From a virus, in the IMG/VR virus record IMGVR_UViG_3300037891_000829, positions 1 through 24,882 of that record: a stretch of 24,882 nt of DNA. One strand, 5' to 3'. The position numbers were made by a program, and so were the translations under genes. The notes under the pieces were generated by a model that was not told the origin of the DNA, did no database searches, and was given only the letters and a program-made list of their open reading frames with translations. Below are positions 13,401 through 18,309 of this stretch, piece after piece (the stretch's first letter is position 1; every line of letters starts with the position of its first letter).

Positions 13401-16186
13401 CAACAACAAATTATGTTAGTGAATTAACTATTGATCCGTATACAAATACAAATATAACAACATACTATTATTGGGTTAAAAACAAAACAACAGTACCACA
13501 GATAGATTCAAGAATAAGTGATGTTGCAACTGTATCAAACTTAATGACATCACCATTAACTCAAGGGTTAAGTTATTTTGCACCAATATCACCAAATTCA
13601 TTTATGATCGCAAACGTAGTTAATAATTTAACTAAAGATAATAGTGTTTTACAAATTAACTATAGAAATAGAAAAGTAAAAGATAAAACTGATAAAGCAC
13701 ACGCACAATGGTTATTGATTAGAGAAGGATATTCTGATACACAAATTCCAAATCAAATTTGGAACAAGTTACTAGATAGTAGTTGTGGGTTTGATAGAGT
13801 AGGTAATACTGTACCTGATACAACACTTTCGCCAAACGATAGATATGGATCAAAAGTTAGACCAAGACAAACTTGGTTTGTTGATATTAAAAATGCAAGA
13901 AAAGTTTTATACCAAACGTTAAACAACATTACTGCCAATATTAGTTTAGATGTCGAACATTCTAATTGGGATAGTACAGTTACAACTTCAGTATATCATG
14001 AAAAAATAAATTGGTATTATAATAATACATTTAGTGATGCAACTGTTATTGATGAAATTGTCGATTACAAAGCTGATATTGTTACTGCTAATCTTAATCA
14101 AGATGACGTAGTTAAAGTAAATTATGATTACGCATCTAAATGGGCATTATACAAATATACTGATGCTGACTTCTTAGCAGGTACATCAACATCAATTGAT
14201 TCAGACAACTTATCATTAGTAAGAATTGGATTGCAAACAGCAACAACTAAATTAAAAACAACTGTATATACTGAAGATAATTCTACAGCACTGGCAACTG
14301 AATTAAGACTGTATATAACTGCATTAAGATCAAATGTGTTTATTAGTGATAAACTTGGAAAACAAAACGAAGTATTGTTTGCATTGGTAAGATATATTGC
14401 AAGTGAACAAAGTCATTATGATTGGTTATTTAAAACAACATACATGAATGTAATTCAACAAGATACTACACTAACACAAAAAGCATCTTTTGAAAAAGAT
14501 CCATTTAGTGATATACGAACTTACATTGAAGAAGTAAAACCTTATAAAGCAAAAATTAGAGATTTCTTAAGTAAAAAATCTCCAGCAAGAGAAAATGCAA
14601 ATTTGGCAATGACTGACTTTACTTCTACATCAGATTATACAATTAACAATAGTGGTAGTGGTACAACAAATCCTACTCCTAAAGTTACAACCAAATTAGC
14701 ATTTGATAGAGTTAGTTCTAAGATAACATTGTTATCACCTTCAACAAATAATCCAAATTATACATGGGCAAATGGACAGTCATACGTAGCAGGACAAAGT
14801 ATAAAACATAATGGTGGTTATTGGCAAGTTACTGCAAATCATACTTCGGGAAATTTTGTTACAGACGTACAAGCAGGTAAATTAATATCTTATAACTTTA
14901 GTCCAACAACTGCACCAACTGATGGAGCATTGATTGAAAAAGTTAAAACATCAACTCCTGAATCAACACACGTTGATAGATTAGCAAAATACTATTTTGC
15001 AAATGAGTTGGCAAATGTAAATACTGCAAACGCAACTCAAGTAAGTACATTTACAACTAATTTAGAAAATGCAATTACGTCATTTAAAGATTTAGATGTT
15101 CAACCAATTGGCTTTGTTGTAAACAGAGATAGAATTGGAAAAGACTTAACTAACTTTGCTTGGGATAGTTTAAGATGGGATGCCACAGCATTAGACACAA
15201 ATACTGAAATTGGCTATGATGATGAAGCAACACAAATTTGGTATAATTCAAAATTTGTAAATGAAAATTTACAATGGAAAACAGGTACATCATTTGAAAA
15301 AGATTCATTTGTAAAATATTCAGACTTAACACACTTTACAGCATGGTCGGCATCAACAAGTTATACAGTTGGTGATATTGTAAAACATAATGACAAAGTT
15401 TATGTTGCAAACGTAACACATAAAAATTTAGCAAGTGAAACAACAATGCAAACGTCACGTTGGGATTTAGTTAGTGAATTAATTTACTACACGAACGAAA
15501 CTCACACAGCGTCAGCAACATTTGAAACTGATTATGATGCAGGTAAATGGGTGTTAGTAAAATCTAAATTAGATTCAGCAGGATTTGTAAGACCAGACAA
15601 AGATCCAAATCCAGAAGAACTTGCACCAATTAAACCAAAAGAAACTTTAAACATAAAAGTTAAAACTTATGCAAGTGTAACAGGTGCCGGAAGTGATGCA
15701 GATCCATATGTTGGAGCAGGTGATTTATCACAATATATGATTCACTATAAACCATATGGAACAGTTTCATATCTAAGACAAAAGTTTGTTAACACAGGAC
15801 CTGGATCATCAACAACAGATCATACAACATTAACAGCGGCAGTTACTCCATATTCAAATAAAATTAGTGTAGCCAATGCTAGTTTATTACCTAAGCCAAA
15901 AGATGTTGGAGTAACGGCTAGTGGAGCATACACACTTCAGCCAGCTGTAATTTATATTGGCAATGAAAGAATTGAATACAGTAGAATTAACGGCAATGAC
16001 TTGTTAGATGTTGTGCGTGGTACACAAGGTACAACAATTATAACTCATGCAAATTCAAGCGAAGTATACAGTGGAGATACAAATATACCAGGATCATCCT
16101 TAGGTTTTTGGAATGATAACGGATATAGTTTGCTTGATAGCTCAAATTCAACAGGGGATACAGCAAAGTACTTGCGTAATGAATAA
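4481..16186 (+). CDS. Giant multidomain baseplate/tail structural protein (3901 aa)
   Basis: This single open frame of 3901 codons follows directly after the gp6-like gene, where T4 has gp7 and gp8. It is therefore probably a greatly enlarged wedge or peripheral baseplate protein; that role is inferred from position. The N-terminal 140 residues (KRLPFVLQSSKLTNFFDSTV onward, rich in Tyr and Asn) look like a conserved attachment domain. Modules that can be seen include Gly-rich units at about 208-280 and 2271-2556, a cupredoxin-like domain at 655-774, an FKVGETVNG-type module at 1264-1330, Trp/Tyr carbohydrate-binding-like units near 1684, 3429 and 3622, and a conserved-looking helical patch near 3345-3365 (EEVKPYKAKIRDF). 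The C-terminus has an IGNERIEYSRI...VVRGTQGT motif common in phage virion proteins. The ATG follows AAGGG at 4466-4470. No frameshift or internal stop occurs. Confidence 0.8.
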   Translation: MAEQFVASKRLPFVLQSSKLTNFFDSTVDQWFKNEENEFTNGFVGRRQGRIYQAKKDAYLGEPSVDRFNYQLEPSVVVRDNDTQNISYQTTYDDLVNKLRFDGGDISNHSKLFEESYYSFSPAIDIDKFLNYANYYWYPSHDDLTTETAGVFPILPATIVNGSSGTQINPATDIVGKSTYTAPDGTIFTNGLQIQFGQSVTNNAYKFHHTVTALNLTAGGTGYAVNDTIIISTVVVGKVTSVSSGVINGIDLTTTALGDGVTPTAVTVVSSSGNNAKITASTTQTNNTYVIAGVGKEIKLIDVRTLRNLQEQTSSTKDYITIERGARDGNVWSKSNGWVHKTTLENYPSLTTSSTDNHLWDTGDWDEISQAWDSVTVTSTTAFTKTTERRATRPIIEFNKDLELYDYGKKHILDVTVIEETLSKTQIETQANVAIDGRQIQNRDTILFPNAASQDDYVQWDDGLWDHDVDSDATTGGGGNTGGDTGWDVSSTSFTIEGSIWKVSGVGSQIKLTQVISSVDKNDKVYISKGTTYGGTEWYYDGYNWNQAQLKNASNSAPLFNLYDNNKVILDDAGVYPTSTFTGSKIFGYKVGTGANDTELGFPLSYITGTGQSDIEFNNYLNVDSYTYNTSTAISGYKYYKQYLYPETIAKTINYEVNINPSKKDSTKNVYYIDGDEQPILILQRGNTYNFKTSSPETGSSGYTNANHPLYISSGTTWSKNGYENEYLAGVTGSRAYYGGASSVLEFTVPSTAPNTLYYNCATHNSAIKLVIIDNPITKLNDAIETYYKNEWSKNKKLKQRLVQEHTVTSANLTDKPTLEVIPTSIIDMDVYRNGVKQVFGIDYTTNRSVEIVFVSVLKENDFVKVYYDTNNNTPIKAINYYEIPKNLESNASNEEVASGSYSEFFQHFESIVQNQIGFTGDISGANNYRDTARDSSKGLVILQHDGSLLKTMAFTNNNDLDVMSSIRYVKNRYQEFQLKFLNSVNKIQVTQDASLLTTAQVVDKALKNINIDKLPSTPFANSFMLASGDRFTAETHKITTTTHTWGNTNTFLQGSETQEIFNTEPGLMISSAYSPITDYDKEALYIYKNNVLMLYNHEYIINSSSAGTKLIFIGYASDKPKVNDTITVRHYTTIQPTWVPPTPAKIGASKVYKPEELSDTVTYSSGTRNFIQCHDGALVLKYGDLRDTALLELEKRIYNSINKRFTNRDYAVLLDPNSIQPNFFNSTSWTRDDITNLMRPLFTRWASENALNYQENTGYTNIINFSSSSGTFKVGETVNGGSSGAKGIITKVGTNTITVNNVIDSFRLSETVTGKTSSATGSIATSNGVAIDWRVLNYSTLTDSNNLSLPGHWRGIYRWYYGTDRPHSNPWEMLGFSQKPLWWDNYYSWTSTSTRAQLISDIEQGIIRDGDRANYSNNTYLNADNVYKKPGFSSYVPVDSTGNLLSPLQAGIIATNPTEVNSQLDWKFGDGAPVENAFYTSSTYQYAIQKLLYLTTPGSYVDLLWDSNSLIKSKADNNQIIDSTSGKRSNNTDYYVHSETDSNQTTYYKAGVQNFIVDYLTYKGKPIKSSFGNVVRNLQTNLTYRCAGFIDKSTLQVESEAYDSTSNATSITVPTEDVNVSLHTGGSIQEAAYSGVVVQAVEGGYKLFGYDIVNPYFSALTPLISGRSKKVRVGGKSVSPVGYNPGTTYHRDEVVQHEEKYYQATETHVSLTADKSPNLTKWKILRVLPTVGGTEVEHYFDYDTSEIKKCAYGTVYKTRQEVYDIICGYGEYLQQFGWVFDDFNTDIAENKDFKYSAKEFLFWSLGKWDKGTFITLSPSADKIRFIPTSGVVQGITDINNGVYSVLNKEGFGLDAKQLEITRDDDIVTIIHKDKIGIYGLRLSVKETEHIITLNNKTIFNDTIYNTVLAQRQPRIKLSTIKSLGWRGKLEANGYIISGTSLINNFEKSVTDSRLYYDVNASLVSTKFRDAAMHLIGYQERDYLTNLKISKTNQVKFYQGMIKQKGTTNAIDRLLRSTTVSTDQTFNTYEEWAFKVGDFGSTAFNQQIELQVKANDVNSDPQTFEFLLPSDGSASAGYDSKTDDVITIDIDDTTRWLKRPKGEKSLANLWPTTSTVSSVIPTAGYVHYDDASYKALDSTALANVYATASANVSIGSTVWVAKDVVAGKDWNAYKLYDTNTTIDGIVTTGDANTAMTVTVSGTGADIGQEKDLILHKKYDSSGNLEIDPQEWGTHKIKLKTLTPTIPTGTVSFSDIAGSGADIAVGNINGTITVVTVSGGGAGFAEGDVITFTGSGGTGAAMQVDKINNGSGAKATATVNDTFPITSIQVLEQGSGYSSATVSISGGGGTGATGSATIAGGKVTGITLTAAGTGYTYQPTVTVTGDGTGATSFATLGSEKDGLITAITISTGGVGYQSAPIIKIDDSSGVGASATCTIDGSGTVNAITITNAGSGYTSPTVSFTGALVGNTGGTGLTLDSGGDNYAEAPDNYSVVDSSGTIKTSGTHYTPATFTFTGDGTSGRLGEIKDLTILNGGTNYQAPSIKIINNSGSAVATLTTPGNITVVSGVITAITVPAGLWNKGFSAGIISTATGKISVVDTKANYTIDLSPNLSKIHVLNNLTANVTTAFDGTVTAVVEKWDGASATTLYTITGLGTAGVKTVAPSQNITDNSNATVRANISVSSATVGVMSLSLDYTKKEYTVTKPDGNAEYITTNNLVGGIKLLDWKDVRLNTGIATDKAYVSTSTATTIGNFLTGTGLSNSAWTDGALIWLDDDFTGKWGVYRYTANATIISSYNTIRGSEPASVSAAGGTWILHSGVNYSDASQTTTSYFEKTKRRQKDKIDTAQFNKTSLYDNRDHQIDVDMNIYDPAKGILPATADREITYKTELDPAIYNNHSDTTQISDSNPWASEYIGQVWWDQSTTRYIDYESHDNNYRRTHWGKLFTGATIDVYEWVKSPQLPESYIGTGTVKSTTNYVSELTIDPYTNTNITTYYYWVKNKTTVPQIDSRISDVATVSNLMTSPLTQGLSYFAPISPNSFMIANVVNNLTKDNSVLQINYRNRKVKDKTDKAHAQWLLIREGYSDTQIPNQIWNKLLDSSCGFDRVGNTVPDTTLSPNDRYGSKVRPRQTWFVDIKNARKVLYQTLNNITANISLDVEHSNWDSTVTTSVYHEKINWYYNNTFSDATVIDEIVDYKADIVTANLNQDDVVKVNYDYASKWALYKYTDADFLAGTSTSIDSDNLSLVRIGLQTATTKLKTTVYTEDNSTALATELRLYITALRSNVFISDKLGKQNEVLFALVRYIASEQSHYDWLFKTTYMNVIQQDTTLTQKASFEKDPFSDIRTYIEEVKPYKAKIRDFLSKKSPARENANLAMTDFTSTSDYTINNSGSGTTNPTPKVTTKLAFDRVSSKITLLSPSTNNPNYTWANGQSYVAGQSIKHNGGYWQVTANHTSGNFVTDVQAGKLISYNFSPTTAPTDGALIEKVKTSTPESTHVDRLAKYYFANELANVNTANATQVSTFTTNLENAITSFKDLDVQPIGFVVNRDRIGKDLTNFAWDSLRWDATALDTNTEIGYDDEATQIWYNSKFVNENLQWKTGTSFEKDSFVKYSDLTHFTAWSASTSYTVGDIVKHNDKVYVANVTHKNLASETTMQTSRWDLVSELIYYTNETHTASATFETDYDAGKWVLVKSKLDSAGFVRPDKDPNPEELAPIKPKETLNIKVKTYASVTGAGSDADPYVGAGDLSQYMIHYKPYGTVSYLRQKFVNTGPGSSTTDHTTLTAAVTPYSNKISVANASLLPKPKDVGVTASGAYTLQPAVIYIGNERIEYSRINGNDLLDVVRGTQGTTIITHANSSEVYSGDTNIPGSSLGFWNDNGYSLLDSSNSTGDTAKYLRNE
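6443..6802 (+). other. Cupredoxin-like domain within the giant structural protein
   Basis: Residues about 655-774 follow the cupredoxin plan. A strand precedes a GNTYNF segment, then comes a His in NHPLYIS (H708), a longer loop, an LEFTVPSTAPNTLYYNC strand with Cys761, and His764 three residues later. H, C and H are three of the four type-1 copper ligands. Related marine phage virion domains typically read C-x2-H-x2-M, but the Met position here is Ala767, so the usual axial ligand is absent. Whether copper is bound cannot be told from sequence; the fold may be purely structural. Confidence 0.55.
8270..8470 (+). other. FKVGETVNG/SETVTGKTS twin beta module
   Basis: Residues about 1264-1330 of the giant protein contain two half-repeats. 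Each has a hydrophobic-Gly-Glu-Thr-Val-x-Gly strand followed by a Ser/Gly/Ala turn (GGSSGAKG, then GKTSSATGS). Between them is a short strand-rich linker. The pattern recurs in virion proteins of marine phages as a small beta module, probably a spacer or surface domain. No catalytic residues are visible. Confidence 0.45.
9530..9658 (+). other. Trp/Tyr carbohydrate-binding-like module A
   Basis: Residues about 1684-1726 of the giant protein fit the short ChtBD3/CBM5-12-like pattern: YNPGTTY, then DEVVQHEEKYYQA, then a loop ending in TKWKIL. Spaced Tyr, a V-x-H strand, a paired aromatic and a closing W suggest a small sugar-binding or sugar-binding-derived fold. Modules B and C in the same protein follow the same plan. 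Ligand binding is inference. Confidence 0.5.
11291..12148 (+). repeat. Tandem Gly-rich beta repeat array (about six units)
   Basis: Residues about 2271-2556 of the giant protein hold about six diverged units of 38-55 residues. Each runs as an ITxIT(V/I) strand, a G-x-G-Y turn, an SxPTVxI strand and a GGGGTGATG-type Gly-rich turn. The best matches are the middle units (QGSGYSSATVSI, AGTGYTYQPTVTV, GVGYQSAPIIKI, AGSGYTSPTVSF). The DNA is correspondingly rich in ggt/gga and aca codons. Such arrays usually form an elongated beta stalk and can change copy number by recombination. Confidence 0.75.
14765..14887 (+). other. Trp/Tyr carbohydrate-binding-like module B
   Basis: Residues about 3429-3469 of the giant protein repeat the plan of modules A and C: WANGQSYVAGQSIKHNGGYW followed by a QVTANHTS strand. 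The W, Y, G, H-x-G and aromatic positions line up with the ChtBD3-like pattern. The closing Trp of modules A and C is not present here. Confidence 0.45.
15344..15472 (+). other. Trp/Tyr carbohydrate-binding-like module C
   Basis: Residues about 3622-3664 give the clearest copy of this module: WSASTSYTVGDIVKHNDKVY, then VANVTHKN, closing with SRWDLV. The W-x-x-x-x-x-Y-x-x-G-D-x-V spacing is the classical ChtBD3/CBM5-12-like signature. A degenerate further unit ending in DAGKWVLV follows directly. It lies near the C-terminus of the giant protein, so it may be exposed at the baseplate surface, where glycan contact would make sense. Confidence 0.55.
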
Positions 16187-16205
16187 ACAGAGTATATTAT
16201 ATAAG

Positions 16206-16213
16206 TATAAATA
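16206..16213 (+). promoter_or_regulatory. T4-type late promoter (TATAAATA) for the 16240 gene
   Basis: An exact TATAAATA octamer, the T4 late-promoter -10 consensus read by the phage sigma factor gp55 with the gp33 co-activator, lies in the short gap after the giant gene. By T4 geometry transcription would start near 16219. No -35 element is needed by this promoter class. The surroundings are AT-rich, so chance is possible, but a second exact copy sits in the next structural-gene gap. Confidence 0.6.
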
Positions 16214-16239
16214 TATATTAAGTTAATATGGAAAAGAAC

Positions 16240-16875
16240 ATGGAAAACAACACAGATAAAGAGCAAAACGAAACTATGCCAAATGAAGGTGCAAAAGTTA
16301 AAATGCAAGGTCATTTGCTTATTCGTGATGTTGAAACAGGCGAAGAGCTAGTTAACAAAAGAAATGCTATTCACTTTGGTAATATGGCATTTGTAATTGC
16401 GAATGCAATGTCGTACTGGAAAACAGCTGATAACGGTATATATCATATGGCTTTTGGTAATGGTGGTTCAGATGTACTTAATACTGGTGAAATAAAATAC
16501 AAAGCAACAAACACTGGAAATATTAAAGATGATTCAGCGGCTTTATATAATAAAACATATGAAAAAATTATTGGTAAAGATCCATCGACAGATACTAAGA
16601 ACAATGTAAATATTGTTACAAGTTCTAGTTCATATACAGATTTAAAAATGACGTGTACACTTGATTTTGGTGAACCGTCAAGTCAAACTACTTCAGATAC
16701 AGCAACTTCAGATGCATCAACTGATTATATATTTGACGAATTGGGAATTTATGCGTATAATGTAAGTGGTATAGCAAGTGAATATTTGTTAACACACGTT
16801 ATATTTCATCCTGTACAAAAAAGTTTGAATAGGGTAATTGAGATAGTATATACTATCAGGGTACAGCTACAATAA
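16240..16875 (+). CDS. Phage virion structural protein, baseplate/fibre region
   Basis: This protein of 211 residues (215 if the upstream ATG at 16228 is used) has a KRNAIHFGNMAFVIANAMS segment, a YHMAFGNGG segment and a Tyr/Asn-rich middle. That pattern recurs in structural proteins of marine T4-like phages, usually beside tail-fibre genes. The Gly-rich loop and beta-rich C-terminus (VIEIVYTIRVQLQ) suggest a small trimeric or connector protein. I prefer the ATG at 16240: a GGAAAAG Shine-Dalgarno-like sequence lies at 16230-16236, and the late promoter would start transcripts only about 9 bases before 16228. The N-terminal 20 residues are very hydrophilic. The exact role is not recognised; 'virion protein' rests on pattern and neighbourhood. 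Confidence 0.7.
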   Translation: MENNTDKEQNETMPNEGAKVKMQGHLLIRDVETGEELVNKRNAIHFGNMAFVIANAMSYWKTADNGIYHMAFGNGGSDVLNTGEIKYKATNTGNIKDDSAALYNKTYEKIIGKDPSTDTKNNVNIVTSSSSYTDLKMTCTLDFGEPSSQTTSDTATSDASTDYIFDELGIYAYNVSGIASEYLLTHVIFHPVQKSLNRVIEIVYTIRVQLQ

Positions 16876-16903
16876 TCTAAGTATATAGCTTTATTATTGT
16901 GGT
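16866..16903 (+). other. Long AT-rich hairpin overlapping a stop codon
   Basis: ACAATAAT at 16869-16876 pairs with ATTATTGT at 16893-16900, and G-U/C-G pairs extend the outer stem to 16866 and 16903. A small inner stem (AAG/CTT) closes a 7-base loop. No T-run follows on the + strand, so it is not a standard intrinsic terminator. It could protect the 3' end of the upstream mRNA or slow polymerase before the next promoter. Confidence 0.35.
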
Positions 16904-16909
16904 AGTTAA

Positions 16910-16917
16910 TATAAATA
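16910..16917 (+). promoter_or_regulatory. T4-type late promoter (TATAAATA) for the tail-fibre gene
   Basis: This is a second exact TATAAATA late-promoter octamer, 67 bases before the fibre ATG at 16984. The predicted start near 16923 gives a leader of about 60 bases containing an AGGAG Shine-Dalgarno at 16969-16973. The leader also holds two copies of the 10-mer TTATATAAAG (16920-16929 and 16948-16957) flanking a weak TGGTA/TACCA inverted repeat. Confidence 0.62.
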
Positions 16918-16983
16918 ACTTATATAAAGTTGGTACATTATATACCATTATATAAAGATTGAAAGTTTAGGAGAACATAAACA

Positions 16984-18309
16984 ATGCCATATACAGTAAA
17001 CAACACACGAGGAAGTATTGTTTCAACGGTAAATGACGGTACTACTGCTTCTATAGGTGGTATTACTTTAATTGGTAAAAACTTCACTGGTTATGGTGAA
17101 ACTATTGCCGAAGATTTTATAAAATTATTAGAAAACAATGCAAACACATCAGCACCAGCAGATCCACAAGAAGGACAGCTTTGGTGGGATACAACATATC
17201 AATCTTTAAAGGTTAGACTTTCAGGTTCAACTGGATGGCATCCAACAACAGTACACGTAGGTGCAACATATCCTCATGCAACTACATCAGGTTCTCTATG
17301 GTACAATACATCTACAAAACAATTAAACGTTAACGTAGATGGTACTGCAACAGGTTACAAACAATTTGCTTCAGCATCAGATAAATCATACACACAGGTT
17401 GTAGAATTAACTGCAACACACGTTGATGATGCATCAGCAAACAACAACGGTTACGTTGTTTCAGACAAAATTCAAGTAATTGCAGAAATTTTACAAACTA
17501 AAGCAGGTGCAGTTGAAGTAGCAAGAGTTGTTTCTCCAGCACATTTTAGATTTGCTGATCCAGGTGCAGGCACAGGTGTAAAAGTTGAAAAAGCAATCTT
17601 TGATGGCTTTACAGCGGCTATTACAGTAAGTTCATCTACAAGTACACAAACAGGTACATTAATTCACGGAGTTAATACTTGGGACAGTTTACAATCAGAA
17701 GGTGTTAATGCAGACCAATTAGGTGGTCATAGTGCATCATCATTTTTAAGATTAACAGCAACAGGCGGAACGTCAATTGTTCAACAACACATTGTTCCAC
17801 CAGCACACGGTTCAGCTGGTCAACCATCAGGAACACAACAAGGTTCAGCATCAATTGATTTAGGTGGCGATGGTAAGTTTTTCAGAAACGTTTATGCACA
17901 GGCAATGATTGCACAATATGGTGATATAGCAGAACGTTATGAAGCTGACGATGAATATGATTGTGGAACAGTTGTTGCACTAGCAGGTAACAAAGAAGTA
18001 ACACAAACAACAGAATTTAAAGATACAAAAGTATTTGGTGTAGTATCACAAAAACCAGGTCTAAAGTTAAATGCTTTAGCTGGAGATGATGCAACCCATC
18101 CATATATTGCTTATCAAGGTCGAGTGCTAACGAAAGTTATCGGCTCAGTAAGTAAAGGTGATCGTATTGTTTCTAGTACACTACCGGGCGTAGCACAACT
18201 AGTAGAAGACGAGAATAATGTTGATTACCGTGCGGTTATTGGCCGCAGTCTTGTCGACAAGACTTCGGAAGAAGTCGAATTAATTCCAATTGCAATAGGA
18301 GTAAAATAA
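16984..18309 (+). CDS. Tail fibre-like protein with C-terminal chaperone-like domain
   Basis: This is a 441-aa phage adhesin or fibre. The N-terminus (YTVNNTRGSIVSTVNDGT, then GKNFTGYGE) is the attachment type seen in marine phage fibres. Two beta units with a GQLWWDTTYQSLKV or GSLWYNTSTKQLNV core lie near residues 64 and 103. A fibre-type ADQLGGHSASSFLR segment lies near 243. From about residue 290 onward the protein carries the GDIAERYEADDEYDCGTVV domain (D314 onward), related to the C-terminal intramolecular chaperone or autoprocessing domains of phage appendages. Whether it is cleaved is not visible. It starts at an ATG with AGGAG 10 bases upstream, behind a late promoter, and overlaps the next gene by one base. 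The final 150 bases use unusual codons. Confidence 0.83.
   Translation: MPYTVNNTRGSIVSTVNDGTTASIGGITLIGKNFTGYGETIAEDFIKLLENNANTSAPADPQEGQLWWDTTYQSLKVRLSGSTGWHPTTVHVGATYPHATTSGSLWYNTSTKQLNVNVDGTATGYKQFASASDKSYTQVVELTATHVDDASANNNGYVVSDKIQVIAEILQTKAGAVEVARVVSPAHFRFADPGAGTGVKVEKAIFDGFTAAITVSSSTSTQTGTLIHGVNTWDSLQSEGVNADQLGGHSASSFLRLTATGGTSIVQQHIVPPAHGSAGQPSGTQQGSASIDLGGDGKFFRNVYAQAMIAQYGDIAERYEADDEYDCGTVVALAGNKEVTQTTEFKDTKVFGVVSQKPGLKLNALAGDDATHPYIAYQGRVLTKVIGSVSKGDRIVSSTLPGVAQLVEDENNVDYRAVIGRSLVDKTSEEVELIPIAIGVK
18250..18276 (+). repeat. Adjacent palindrome and GGAA-loop inverted repeat at fibre gene end
   Basis: CTTGTCGACAAG at 18250-18261 is a perfect 12-base palindrome. It is followed without a gap by GACTTC-GGAA-GAAGTC (18261-18276), a 6-bp stem closed by a GNRA-type tetraloop. 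Both lie in codons of the last 20 residues of the fibre protein. The local GC is clearly higher than in neighbouring genes. Possible roles are an RNA hairpin that tunes the coupled downstream start, or a recombination junction. Confidence 0.5.

Noticed and set aside
16045-16314. Minus-strand open frame with a hydrophobic His/Phe/Ile-rich translation across the first late-promoter gap
   Set aside because: It overlaps two well supported + strand genes and the gap between them. The apparent membrane segment comes from the AT-rich spacer read backwards.
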